Shown here: positions 20,971 through 31,683 of the stretch, in pieces
Layout of the letters: the number at the start of each line of letters is the position of its first letter
Position numbering within the stretch: the stretch's first letter is position 1
Source of the DNA: Ascoidea asiatica
Lineage: Eukaryota; Ascomycota; Saccharomycetes; Ascoideales; Ascoideaceae
Direction: 5' to 3'
Assembly: GCA_001600695.1 (NCBI GenBank)
Contig: BCKQ01000004.1
Coordinates: 310,001 to 374,000, forward strand
DNA length: 64,000 nucleotides
Program-made: the position numbers and the translations under genes
The notes under the pieces: generated by a model
Databases searched by the model: none
The model's input: the letters and a program-made list of their open reading frames with translations, nothing else
Told to the model about the DNA's origin: nothing

Positions 20971-23900
20971 ATGTCTTTACCATTATCTTCAACTTTATCT
21001 CCAATTGATTCACAATATTTATTAAAAAATAAATCTGAAAAATTGAATCAATTTTTTGCAATTAATATCAAAATTCCACCTCAAGTTTTAGATTATTTAA
21101 ATGATTTGGATTTTAAAAATTTTGGTAAACCAAAACTTATAGTTAAAAATGGGTCATTGTCTTTAAAATTTTTCAAAAAAAATGGTACGGAATTAATTTT
21201 TCCAACTTCTTCATCTTTAATTGATTCTTCAACTGACGTTTATTCTTCATCTACATCCTCTACTCATTCATCAACATCATCATCTTCTTCTTTCAATCAA
21301 ATTGGTAAAATTGTATCTAAAGTTCAACTTAATTTACCAATAAATAATTCTCCAAAATTACCGATTTCTTCAAATTCTGATAACCAATTAAATAATATTT
21401 CACAAAAATCAATAATAAAATCAAACAAATCGATTATATCTAAATCGGGAAATTCTATTTCCCATATTCGTCAAAAATCTTTAAATAAGTCTCCTTTATA
21501 TCAATCGAATTCACTTTCAAATTCAAATTCAAACTTAAATTCAATTTCCAATTCAAACTCTCCAAATTATTCTATATCATCATCTACAACAAAAAAGATT
21601 AATACTTTAGTAACTTCAAATTTTACAAATAATTTCAAAAATATAAAATCTTTAGAATCAAGAATGCTTCATTTAATTGCTGTTGGTCCAATAAATTCTC
21701 AAATAATTAAATCAAAATGTAAATTAAGAGATAAAGATATAATTCAATTACCAAGTTTTTTATCAAAATTTACTGATCCATTTATAAAATCTTCAAAATC
21801 TTTTAATGAAGATAAATTTAATGATTATTCTTCAATACCAACAAATTATAAAATTCCAAATGATATTATTGAATTTAATAATTTAAATAATAATTTGAAA
21901 TTTTATATTTTAAAAGATTTAAGTTATCAATATTTAAGTATTTGGAATTTTCCTTATAATAGTCCAAATGTTAGATCTTCAATTTTAAATAATATGAGTA
22001 ATGCTTTTAATAGATTAGACTATTCAACTAATAACCCAATACGTAAAATGCTTATAGATCCTAAAATTCTAAAACAAAAAGAGATCGAATCAAATAAAGA
22101 AGCAGAAAAATTAAGAAATCAATCTTATAAAGAAAAACAACAACAAATCGAAAACGAAAATGAAGAAGTTTATAGAAAAAATTTAATAAAACAAAAAGAG
22201 AAAGAATTGAAAGAAAAAGAAAAGGAAAAAGAATATGATACATCTTTCAGAGATCAAAGATTAAAAGAAATTGATTTAAGAGAGAAAGAAGAAAGAATTA
22301 AACTTCGTAAAGAAAAAGAAGAAAAACAACAAAAATTAAAATTAGAGAAAGAAAGACAAGAAAAAATACAAAAAGAAAACGATGAAAAAAATGATAGAAT
22401 AAGATTACAAAAAGAAAAACAAGAAAAACTTCGGGTGCTAAAAGAGAAAGAAAGACAGGAACAATTAAAAAGAGAAAAACAAGAAAAACTAGAAAAACTT
22501 AAAATTCAAAAAGAAAAAGAACAGCGAGAAGAAAGACTTAGAATTCAGAAAGAAAAAGAAGAGAAAGTTAGAGTTCAAAAAGAAAAGCAGGAAAAATTAA
22601 GAAAACAAAGAGAGAAAGAAGAAAAAGAAAATCAATTGCGTTTACAAGAAGAAGAAGTGGAAAGAAAAGAAAAAGAGAGACTACGGAATAAGAGAGAAAA
22701 AGAAAAAGAAAAAGAAGAAGAAGAAGAAGAAGAAAGGTATAAACTTCTAATGGAAAGGGAAGAAAAACTAAGGATCGATAAAAAAAGAGAAGAGGAAGAA
22801 GAAAAATTGAGGATTCACAAAAAGAAAGAAGATGAAGAAAATAGAAAGAAAAATTTCAGAGAAGAAAATGAAAGAATTAGACAGTTGGAAATCAACAGAG
22901 AATATCAAGAAGACAATCAAATAATACTGGGTGAAGGAAATTCTAGAAAAAGAAAATTGGCATCAGATGAATATCTTTCGTATCCTTCTGAAGATGACGA
23001 ATTTATAGCGCCTTTGAAAAATAACTCCTCTCAAAGAAAGAAACTTAGAACTATTTCTTCTGGATCATTGTCTTATTCATCAACATCTTCATCAACCTCT
23101 GTATTTTCCAATCCTGGAGGATCTCCATCCGATTCCACGGTATCTTCAAGTACAGGAGTTTCTTCTCCTGAACTTATTCGTCGTAATAAAAATTCAAAAC
23201 ATTTTTCTTCGAATGATAAACTTTCTCAGAAAGAAATAGATTCCCCTTCACAACAATTGCAAGATTTAGCTAAAAAATTTAAATTAGGATACTCCGAATA
23301 TAAAAGATTATACGAATCAATTCAAAAAAATAAATCTAAAGTAAAAAATAAGAACAGCTCTTTGAATATTGGACATAATGATTATGACTATAAAGCTTAT
23401 AATGAAGACGTTAAAAAAGTAATTCAATTACACAACGAGCTTACACTTTGGAAAAAAAAACTCTGGTCTTTTTCTACTGTGCCCTGTTCTAATAATTTAA
23501 CTTCCAATAAAGGTTCATCTTATATCAATGATCAAAAGAAAAATGATATAAGTAGAATTAAAAAAGACATTGCGAAGAAGGAACTTCGATCTGAGAAAAT
23601 CATTGATAATCAAAGTTTTCCAACAAAGTCTCGCGAAGCACCAAAAGAATCAAAAAGTATGATTTCGTCTGTGAAAAAAGAGAAAGCCGTGCAAAGAGAT
23701 GTGAAAAAACATGAAATACGTAATGAGATTAGAAAACCTGAAACAGAAAGAAGATTTGAAGCAGAAAGAAGAACTGAAACAGAAAGAAATAATTCAAGGG
23801 AAAGACGTAATCAGAGAAGTGGTAAGAATCCGGCTTCTAAAAGAAGGGATATGCCACAAGGTCGAATCAATAAAGACCGATTGAAAGATTCTCCAAATTT

Positions 23901-24072
23901 TCATACAAGATCAATGTCTCCGAAGGTTCAAAAAGTAAGAGGAAACGAACGAACTCAAAGAAAGGCAAAGAAGCCAGTTATTGTTAGTAGTATTTTTCAG
24001 TCTACGAGTCCTGAACAGAGAGACCGAAATAATAGTAGGCTCAATTCTAGAGTTGGTGGAAGACAACGATGA
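20971..24072 (+). CDS. ELL-like RNA polymerase II elongation factor (probable)
   Basis: A 1033-residue protein. Residues about 225-370 (SRMLHLIAVGPINSQ ... YQYLSIWNFPYNSPNVRSSI ... NAFNRLDY) resemble the N-terminal domain of fungal ELL proteins. The segment around 760-835 (LQDLAKKFKLGYSEYKRLYESI ... LHNELTLWKKKLWSF) resembles the C-terminal occludin/ELL domain. Between them is a highly charged Lys/Glu/Arg coiled coil of about 240 residues. ELL proteins stimulate Pol II elongation in a nuclear complex; Saccharomyces lacks a clear ELL, while fission yeast has one. The Ser-rich N-terminus and basic C-terminus are low complexity. The assignment rests on pattern memory and is moderate. The start is the ATG at 20971. 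Confidence 0.6.
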   Translation: MSLPLSSTLSPIDSQYLLKNKSEKLNQFFAINIKIPPQVLDYLNDLDFKNFGKPKLIVKNGSLSLKFFKKNGTELIFPTSSSLIDSSTDVYSSSTSSTHSSTSSSSSFNQIGKIVSKVQLNLPINNSPKLPISSNSDNQLNNISQKSIIKSNKSIISKSGNSISHIRQKSLNKSPLYQSNSLSNSNSNLNSISNSNSPNYSISSSTTKKINTLVTSNFTNNFKNIKSLESRMLHLIAVGPINSQIIKSKCKLRDKDIIQLPSFLSKFTDPFIKSSKSFNEDKFNDYSSIPTNYKIPNDIIEFNNLNNNLKFYILKDLSYQYLSIWNFPYNSPNVRSSILNNMSNAFNRLDYSTNNPIRKMLIDPKILKQKEIESNKEAEKLRNQSYKEKQQQIENENEEVYRKNLIKQKEKELKEKEKEKEYDTSFRDQRLKEIDLREKEERIKLRKEKEEKQQKLKLEKERQEKIQKENDEKNDRIRLQKEKQEKLRVLKEKERQEQLKREKQEKLEKLKIQKEKEQREERLRIQKEKEEKVRVQKEKQEKLRKQREKEEKENQLRLQEEEVERKEKERLRNKREKEKEKEEEEEEERYKLLMEREEKLRIDKKREEEEEKLRIHKKKEDEENRKKNFREENERIRQLEINREYQEDNQIILGEGNSRKRKLASDEYLSYPSEDDEFIAPLKNNSSQRKKLRTISSGSLSYSSTSSSTSVFSNPGGSPSDSTVSSSTGVSSPELIRRNKNSKHFSSNDKLSQKEIDSPSQQLQDLAKKFKLGYSEYKRLYESIQKNKSKVKNKNSSLNIGHNDYDYKAYNEDVKKVIQLHNELTLWKKKLWSFSTVPCSNNLTSNKGSSYINDQKKNDISRIKKDIAKKELRSEKIIDNQSFPTKSREAPKESKSMISSVKKEKAVQRDVKKHEIRNEIRKPETERRFEAERRTETERNNSRERRNQRSGKNPASKRRDMPQGRINKDRLKDSPNFHTRSMSPKVQKVRGNERTQRKAKKPVIVSSIFQSTSPEQRDRNNSRLNSRVGGRQR

Positions 24073-24829
24073 AATACTTTTATTATAATTTTTGAAAACT
24101 TAGATGGATGAAAATTTCTAAAGTTTAATAACTCTTTCTGTTTTAAATGATTTTTTTATTTTTTTATTTGAAATTCAATAATTGGTATTTTGTTCTATTT
24201 TGATTTACTTTTCGGGAAATGAAAAAAAACTCATGGCTCACTCAAGGATAATTTACCTGATGTTATATAGTTTTATATTGAATCATATTGAACAACATTG
24301 AAGTTCCTATTTCTGTAAATTTTATAAACTCTTGCTAATATAAAAGCTTTTAGTAAATTTAATTGCCTAAGACTAAAACCTCCACTCAAACTTGGATAAG
24401 CTTCGAACCTTTTTTTTTAAAAATAGAATCATAATAATAATGTACAATAATCAATGAGATTTTTAAACAAAAAAATATTAAATACCTGTAAATCAGGGCA
24501 ATTCAAGTTATTTGAATTGCCTTTTAAACGTTGGGAATTTGTAACATGACGTTGACGACACTCAAAAAGGTTGTTCTAAGTGACAGAAGGGGTAATCACC
24601 GTTAAATAACAATAAAATATAAACAAAATTAAATCCTAAGTTGATTTTATCTATTCGATTATTAAAAAGATATTCAACTTAGTCAATTGATTATAATCAA
24701 TTCATAACTTAACCATCCAGAGTGCTTAAAGCTTTTTGGCTATTCAAAATTTAATATTTTACAACAAATATATGACATGCACGCAAAATATTAGTGTTTT
24801 CTGATACTTCTGATATTTCAAGTGTGCAA
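24073..24829. promoter_or_regulatory. Intergenic region upstream of the WD40 gene
   Basis: AT-rich. The only notable block is about 24530-24605, which is GC-richer and contains ATGACGTTGACG, resembling ATF/CREB sites. No gene seen. Confidence 0.45.
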
Positions 24830-27800
24830 ATGAACATGTCATTGGAAACCCTACCACCTCATTTAAGAATAAATAAAATATTTGGAACCTCTGCTCATAA
24901 TCATTCATGCTTTGCTGTAATAAATAATCAGATCGCCTACACTGCAAGTGGTGGAGTTGTTGTTTGCAGGATTGTCGATGGAAAAATAGAAAATCAGAGA
25001 TTTTTTTGTGCAAATATATTAAATTCTTCCAGTCAAACCAATAATGCAATTGTTGTAAATCTCAATTATTACAACTATCTAATGAATAATAATAGCACGG
25101 ATAATGTCGACTCTTTTTTGAATTCTGCTTTCCATCAATTTGTGAACAGTTGTGATTCTTCTATAAATTCACCTTTTTCTTCGAATTCCAGCTCATTTCT
25201 AAATAAAAAAGACATGTTTGGTTTTCCAAAACTCAAAACTCCAATTCAATTTTCAAATTATACAAACACTTCAAACTCACTTCTTACAACAAATTATTCA
25301 GTTTCTGAAGACCTAAGTAATGGATTGACATCTAGTTTAAATGGATCTATTGACCCATTGAAAAATAAAATTGAATTGAGCGTTAATCACTCACCAAAAT
25401 CTACCAAAAAAACTTCAGCATACACATCTTCATCAAATACTTCTAAATTTAAAGATAGGATAAGAACCATAAACTGCTTAGCATTATCTTTCGATGAGAA
25501 ATTGTTGGCAGTTGGAGAATTAGGGTATCAGCCTAGAGTTCTATTATATTCTTTAGCGGCTGACTCAAATGATCATCCGTTTGCGATTATTTTGGAACAT
25601 CAATATGGAATAAATTCTTTAGCATTTTCTCCAAACAATAAATATTTAGCTTCTTTAGGTGTTTCCAATGACGGGTTTTTACATGTTTGGAAAATATCTA
25701 ATTCAAATTCTTCAAAATTTTCATTAAGACTAATTGAGAGTAATAAATGTAGTTGCTTAATAAATGATATGTTTTGGTTAAATCATTCAATTATAACTTT
25801 AGGATTGAGAAATATAAGGATTTGGAAAGTGCAGAACGAAGACCGAAAACGAAAAGATACTTTTAATCAGATATCTAAAACTTTAGTATTAAAAAGTAAA
25901 AATGTATTACTTGGTCGATTAATAGATGAAAATTTTATATCAGGATCCATTTTGAATAAGTTTTCTATTTTCATTTTATCTGAAAGTGGAATATTATGTT
26001 CATTAAACTTGAATCAAGATACTCTAAAATTACAAGTAATACAAAAACTTGATGATCCAAACATAATAAATTCAATTCATATTGACAAAAAAAATAAAAA
26101 TTTATGGTTTGGCAAAAGTAGTTTTACTAGAATGATCCCATTACAGGATTTAAATGATCCAACATTATTACCTGAAAATAACAATCTTGGAGTTGATATA
26201 TCAAATCCATCAGGTACATCACTTGCAACAAGAATATCAATAAACTCAAGTTTATCATCAAGTATGGTAGATTTAACAAATTCTTTTAGTTCCCTTTACC
26301 TTCCTGTAGGCTCTTCGTCAACTTCAAGGAAAAGTAAATCTGATATAATAGCGATTGGACAAGTAAATAATAATGAATTAGTTTATGTAAATGATCGAGA
26401 AGAAATAAATATGGTCTCCAAAGATAATAAAACTGTAACAAGATTAATTGAACCATTATTGAAAAATCTTCAAGGGGTTAATATTTGTAGTAATCAAGAT
26501 TTTATTATATGGTCAGTTGATGGTCAAATTAAAAGATATAATAAAGAAATTAATTCTATGATGTTTTTGAGGAAAATAGAATTAATTACAACAGAAACTA
26601 TTGAGAATAAATTAATTAGTGTTGATATTACAAATGAAAATGAATTAGTTCTAGGAGATAGATTGGGATTTTTAACAATATTGAATTTAGATAATAATGA
26701 TTGTTTATATCAAATTAAAGCTCATGAATCATCAATAAACTGTTTAAATTATTTTTCGTATAAAGGATATTGTTTTTTGATTACAGTTAGTAGAGATAGG
26801 ACTATTCAAGTCTTTTTTAAAAAAAAAACTTATAAAAAAGATTTAAAAAATGAAGATAAAAAAAATTTAGACTCAAACTATATTAAGGTTTTGAATAAAA
26901 CAATGGATAAAGATAATGAAAATATTAATGATAGTTCAAGTTTGATCGATAATGATAGTTCAAGTAATGATATAGTTTATGATGAATATGGTGAAGAAAG
27001 ATCTTTTAAATATACCGAAACTGAAAGTTTATCAGGGGATGGTGATAGGGAAGAAATCGAAGATTATAAATGGGAATTATTTCAAACATTGGCACTTCAT
27101 AAAGGAAACATTTTGAAAGTTTTAAGTTATAAAAATAAATTTATTGTTTGCTCATCAGATAGATCAATATCTATACACTCAATTGAAATTGAAAAAATAA
27201 AAATGAATAGTGATAAAAATTCATGGGATGATACTTTTATTCTAGATGATGAAGAAAGTATTATAGAACTTGAAGATAAATATGAAGATGATATTGAAAT
27301 TTATTTAGAAAAAATAATTAATATTAAAAATTCGCCAATTAATATGAAATTAATAGATGATGAATTAGTAATATCAACAATTGATAAACAATTATTGGTT
27401 TATGAGCTAAAAGAATTTGAATTGATTAAAAGTTTGAAATTATTCAAAGATAATAGTGCAGGAACTGTAGGGCTTACAGGATTCAATAATAATAATAATA
27501 TTGGAGGAATTGAAGGAAGTAATGGAAATTGGAGTAATGGAAATGGGAGTATTGGCAATATTGGGAATAATGGTAATGGAAACAGTAATGGTAATGGGAA
27601 TATATTTGGGAATATTAATATGAATGGAAATAATAAAGAATCATTGTTAATTGAAAATTTTATAATTTTAAAAAAATTAGATATTATAATATGTGCATGT
27701 GCTGATAAAAGTATAAGAACATTTGAATATAGTAATGGTAAATCCTTGACAGTTAATTGGGGACATTCAGAAACAGTTTCTGGACTAGTTTTAATCAAAA

Positions 27801-28765
27801 ATATCATTAAAAATGAAGAAGAAGATATTAAACAAGATAATAAATCATGCAAAGAAGTTAAATTTGTTTCAATAAGTAATGATGGATGTTTATTTGAGTG
27901 GGACTTGATTGTTGATGGTATTATAAGAAATAAATTTGGAAATATAATAGGAAATGATAGTAATAATAATAAAAATAAATATGGTAAGAATGGTAAAAAT
28001 GATAAAAATGGTAATTCAATAGCGATGTCACCATTATTTCAAAAAGTTAGTAGAAAAATAAGGAAAGTTCAGCCATTTCATTATCAGAATAAAAATAAGA
28101 GTATAAACACGAATATTAGTCTGAATAGTCTGAATGTTAGTCTGAATCTGAATTTGAGTATAAATAGTATATCAAGAGTAGATTCTAGACGATCATTATC
28201 ATCAAGCTCATTTACTTTGAGAAAAAGTCAAAGTCAAAATCAAGTTCAAGTTCAAGATCAAGATCAAAATGTGAATATGAATGTGAAACTGAGATTGAAT
28301 TTAAAGTCAAATAGAAATTCAAATCAAATTCAAAGATCACGTAATAGTAGTCTTGGAGATATAAGTGGGAATAGTAACATAAGACATGCAAAAAGTATGA
28401 AAGAATTGAATGAACCCCAATTTAGAAGTAGAAGATTGACTACTAAAAAATCATACGTTGAAATAAATTCAAACAAGAATATTCTCAATAAATATGGAAT
28501 AACAAATACTGATTTTAAAAGTAGAAATTACCTAAGAACCAGTATCTCAAATAGGTCAATAATTGAGCCTATTGGAAAGATAGAAGAAAAGAATAAGAAT
28601 ATTGGAATTAATCAAAGAGATTTAAAAGAGCAAAAAGAATATACATTGTCAAAAATTGAGAAATATTTGGATACAATTCGACTAAGAGTAAAGCAGAACC
28701 AATACTCTAAAAATGAAATAGAACTCATTAAAAGTCGGTTGATTGAGACTATAAATAATATATAA
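24830..28765 (+). CDS. MABP1/WDR62-type WD40-repeat protein
   Basis: A 1311-residue WD40 protein when started at the ATG at 24830 (a GTG 12 codons upstream is in frame but unlikely). The first third follows the MABP1/WDR62 family closely: IFGTSAHNHSC ... IAYTASGGVVV, then RTINCLALSFDEKLLAVGE, HQYGINSLAFSPNNKYLASLG, an IWKV repeat end, and NNNLGVDIS. A second set of WD repeats runs to about residue 1050, interrupted by Asn/Gly-rich inserts. A Ser/Asn-rich tail ends in a short predicted coiled coil. In animals these proteins scaffold JNK signalling and spindle poles; the fungal role is poorly known. I know of no clear S. cerevisiae counterpart. Four CTG codons fall within 30 nt at 28121-28150 in a Ser/Asn-rich stretch. 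Confidence 0.75.
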   Translation: MNMSLETLPPHLRINKIFGTSAHNHSCFAVINNQIAYTASGGVVVCRIVDGKIENQRFFCANILNSSSQTNNAIVVNLNYYNYLMNNNSTDNVDSFLNSAFHQFVNSCDSSINSPFSSNSSSFLNKKDMFGFPKLKTPIQFSNYTNTSNSLLTTNYSVSEDLSNGLTSSLNGSIDPLKNKIELSVNHSPKSTKKTSAYTSSSNTSKFKDRIRTINCLALSFDEKLLAVGELGYQPRVLLYSLAADSNDHPFAIILEHQYGINSLAFSPNNKYLASLGVSNDGFLHVWKISNSNSSKFSLRLIESNKCSCLINDMFWLNHSIITLGLRNIRIWKVQNEDRKRKDTFNQISKTLVLKSKNVLLGRLIDENFISGSILNKFSIFILSESGILCSLNLNQDTLKLQVIQKLDDPNIINSIHIDKKNKNLWFGKSSFTRMIPLQDLNDPTLLPENNNLGVDISNPSGTSLATRISINSSLSSSMVDLTNSFSSLYLPVGSSSTSRKSKSDIIAIGQVNNNELVYVNDREEINMVSKDNKTVTRLIEPLLKNLQGVNICSNQDFIIWSVDGQIKRYNKEINSMMFLRKIELITTETIENKLISVDITNENELVLGDRLGFLTILNLDNNDCLYQIKAHESSINCLNYFSYKGYCFLITVSRDRTIQVFFKKKTYKKDLKNEDKKNLDSNYIKVLNKTMDKDNENINDSSSLIDNDSSSNDIVYDEYGEERSFKYTETESLSGDGDREEIEDYKWELFQTLALHKGNILKVLSYKNKFIVCSSDRSISIHSIEIEKIKMNSDKNSWDDTFILDDEESIIELEDKYEDDIEIYLEKIINIKNSPINMKLIDDELVISTIDKQLLVYELKEFELIKSLKLFKDNSAGTVGLTGFNNNNNIGGIEGSNGNWSNGNGSIGNIGNNGNGNSNGNGNIFGNINMNGNNKESLLIENFIILKKLDIIICACADKSIRTFEYSNGKSLTVNWGHSETVSGLVLIKNIIKNEEEDIKQDNKSCKEVKFVSISNDGCLFEWDLIVDGIIRNKFGNIIGNDSNNNKNKYGKNGKNDKNGNSIAMSPLFQKVSRKIRKVQPFHYQNKNKSINTNISLNSLNVSLNLNLSINSISRVDSRRSLSSSSFTLRKSQSQNQVQVQDQDQNVNMNVKLRLNLKSNRNSNQIQRSRNSSLGDISGNSNIRHAKSMKELNEPQFRSRRLTTKKSYVEINSNKNILNKYGITNTDFKSRNYLRTSISNRSIIEPIGKIEEKNKNIGINQRDLKEQKEYTLSKIEKYLDTIRLRVKQNQYSKNEIELIKSRLIETINNI

Positions 28766-29756
28766 TTTGAAAAAAATAAAAACAAAATTAAAAAAAAGAA
28801 AGATTTAAATTCATATTGTTAAGTAAAAATTCCTACTACTAGAATTAAGAAAAAAGGGACCAATTTGGTGGGTCTCCTAAAAGTTGATCAAATTGCAAAA
28901 TTCCAAAATAGAAACAATGTTACATAATTACAGGTGATGCAGAATAGACAATGCGGATCTAAGACGGAGTTACCATCATTTTTAGTGTATACGCAGCGGG
29001 TCCCGGACGTTAAACAAAGCACCGTCAGGCTGGATTTGGCTCAGCTCGTAGTCTGGTCTTGTGACATGTGACTTTTCGCGTGACATAGTGGGCTAGAAGG
29101 GTGGATTGAAAAGCGAATCTCAAGCGCTATCAGATTTGCCTCCAACTTCGAGCGCGCTTGGGGGCCACCGCAGCCGTTAACTATGAGTTAACTGTTAAGT
29201 GTCTGGACCTAATATTGAAGCAAGCAAAGTCAGAAAATACTTCACTACTGCAGACCGCTGAATAAATAAATTAAATGGCGTTAGTAAATTAAATCAGCAA
29301 ATTAAATCACTCCTCCCAGCAGTGGTACTAGTAATAAGTTACAGTACAAAAGAGAGTCCCTTTTCAAATCTACACCGCTTAACTACTGAGTTATTACTCT
29401 GATTACTGTTGATGTTAATCTCAATACCGAATTAAAATCAATTTTAAATATCTTCCTTCATTTTAATTCTTTTTCTTTCTAAAATCTTTTTGAAATCTTC
29501 TTTTTAATATTTTTTTTATTGATCTTTTATAAATCGTTTATAAGTCTTTTATAATTCTTTTATATTCTTTTATTTCTCATACCCTTTATCCTTCATATTG
29601 TATCTTTCCGTTTTCAATATTCTTTTTCAGCGTTAAGCCTTACGTATTGATATAATTTAATTCCATTCAGTTTCTTTTTCCATTAAAATAATTCTCTTTC
29701 TGGTATTCTTTTTATAAATAAATATCCACTCATATTCAATATATTATATAATAAAA
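28766..29756. promoter_or_regulatory. SVF1 upstream region with a long GC island
   Basis: From about 28935 to 29260 the sequence is markedly GC-richer than the surroundings, with CGGGTCCCGG and GAGCGCGCTTGGGGG blocks and CATGTGAC (29065-29072, RTCACRTG on the other strand). The remainder up to 29756 is T-rich. I looked for tRNA boxes: TGGCTCAGCTCG near 29039 resembles an A box but no matching B box or cloverleaf follows. Confidence 0.5.
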
Positions 29757-30926
29757 ATGTTTAAACTTGTTCAAGGTGCTCTTTCTTCTTATACTGGTAT
29801 AGTAGCAGAACCCGAATATGGTAAAGAAGCATTTCATTCAATATCTGAAACTGTTAAAGATAAACAACCTTTTAGAGAAGCTTTAAGAAAAGATTTAGAA
29901 TGGCAAGCTCCACCTTCAACAAATGTTGAGACTCAAACTTTCTATTTTTCTTGTGAAAAATCTGGTTATCTGGGATTTTGTCAAGTTATTCATTCCATTA
30001 TTGTTGGTAACGTTTACACAACCGCTCAATTTACTTTTAGAATATTTAATAAAAATGATAGTAGTGATACTGTTTGGACTTCAACTCATTTAGAAGATTT
30101 TATGATTAAAGGTAACAATTTTTACGCAAAAAATTTTGCAATTGAGTTAAATGAAGATTCAAACTCTTATACTTTTAAATCTGCTGTAACTGATGATTCA
30201 ATCGTTGATTTAGTTATAACCAAAGAAGCTCCTGGTGTTATAATTGGTGAAAATGGTACTACAATCTATGGTACTGATATAAAAAATCCTTGGGGTACAA
30301 TGAGACATGTATTTTGGCCAAGAAACAATTGTAAAGGTACAATAAAATTAGGTGAAAAAGAATTAGATATTGAAGGTAAATCAATGTTTGTTATGGCTTT
30401 ACAAGGTATGAAACCTCATCACGCTGCTAAATCTTGGAATTTTTTAAATTATCAAGGTCCTCATTATTCTGCAATTCAAATGGAATTTACTACTCCAAAT
30501 TCTTATGCTAATACTAAAGTAACCGTTGGTATTTTAGTTAAAGATGATAAAATCCTTGCTGCAACTATTGATAATAATGCCATTCATCAGAATACTGAAA
30601 TTGATAAAGAAGTTGGTTGGCCTGTTCCTAAATCAATTGAATATACTTTTAATGGGGTTTCTTCTGATTCAACTGATGAGCAAATTAAAGATAATACTGC
30701 AAAAAAAGTATCTGCAAAACTTAATGGTGATTTAAAAACTTTAGTTTTAAGAATTGATGTAATGGGTGAAATTCCAGGTTTTGTTAAAAGTTTAGCCGGT
30801 GTTGTAGCTGGTACAAAACCTTTTATTTATCAATGGATTAATCCTTATGATTTCGAAATAACTTATGATGGTCAATCTACATCTGAAAAAGGTTTATGTT
30901 GGAACGAAGCAACTTTTATTTCATGA
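29757..30926 (+). CDS. SVF1: Svf1, survival factor / ceramide transfer protein
   Basis: A 389-residue Svf1-family protein (yeast Svf1 is 481 residues). Clear family blocks are AEPEYGKEAFHSI, VETQTFYFSCE, QVIHSI, FTFRIFN, PWGTMRHVFWPRNNCKG and AATIDNNAIHQNTEIDKEVGWP. It folds as two lipocalin-like barrels. Svf1 protects cells in oxidative stress and has been reported to carry ceramides from the ER to the Golgi, binding membranes through its N-terminal amphipathic helix (here about residues 1-15). The neighbour KEI1 encodes a subunit of the Golgi enzyme that consumes ceramide. The start is the ATG at 29757 after an AT-rich leader. Confidence 0.95.
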   Translation: MFKLVQGALSSYTGIVAEPEYGKEAFHSISETVKDKQPFREALRKDLEWQAPPSTNVETQTFYFSCEKSGYLGFCQVIHSIIVGNVYTTAQFTFRIFNKNDSSDTVWTSTHLEDFMIKGNNFYAKNFAIELNEDSNSYTFKSAVTDDSIVDLVITKEAPGVIIGENGTTIYGTDIKNPWGTMRHVFWPRNNCKGTIKLGEKELDIEGKSMFVMALQGMKPHHAAKSWNFLNYQGPHYSAIQMEFTTPNSYANTKVTVGILVKDDKILAATIDNNAIHQNTEIDKEVGWPVPKSIEYTFNGVSSDSTDEQIKDNTAKKVSAKLNGDLKTLVLRIDVMGEIPGFVKSLAGVVAGTKPFIYQWINPYDFEITYDGQSTSEKGLCWNEATFIS

Positions 30927-31683
30927 TCTCAAATTGTTCATCTATTTCCATAATAATTGTTATAATAATTATCATTATATCTCAATATCTCAATATCTAT
31001 TCTAAATCTATCATCTCATTCTATTTTCTTTAAAATTTCCTTTTCCAATTGTTATATCTTGTTGCTTATACTTTAATTAATTTTTAATTTATTAATTTTT
31101 ATTTTCATTTTTATTTTTTTAAATTAATATTAGTTTACTTAATGCTTTCTGTTTAATACTTCTTTTCTCTTTTAACTTCTGTTTTCAATTTTATTTCAAT
31201 CATGCAGAACATTAAATTTTTCAACATCTTCATTTAAAAATTATATTTATAATCTCATTTAACTCTTATTATATAAACTATATAAAAACTATAGATTTAT
31301 TAGTATTACCTTTGTTATGCTAATTATCATATAATTAATCACTTTAAATAATTATCTTGTTACAATAAATATATTTATAAATTTGCATTTTTTGATTCTT
31401 GTATTATAACTTTATAATTGAAACTTATTTTTCAAAATTATTATAATTTTCCATCAACTTATCTAAGTGATAATAATATTTTTTAATATACATGACACGG
31501 AATTTAACTAATTTTTACAGCGGTTATGTTTATTCTTTCAATAGGAGACAATACATTCTGATTTTTTTTTTAAAAAAATATCAATAGATCACCAATAATA
31601 AATTGCCTTCAATGATAATTTATTTGTATTTAACAAAATAAAAGAACATTCAAAAATAATAAAAATATATATTAATTTAAATA
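30927..31683. promoter_or_regulatory. SVF1-KEI1 intergenic region
   Basis: Uniformly AT-rich and T-rich; it holds the SVF1 3' flank and the KEI1 promoter. No GC island, repeat or gene is seen. Confidence 0.5.

Noticed and set aside
29020-29130. Possible tRNA near the SVF1 GC island (TGGCTCAGCTCG resembles an A box)
   Set aside because: No B box of GGTTCGAnTCC type follows at the right distance and no cloverleaf can be folded by eye.
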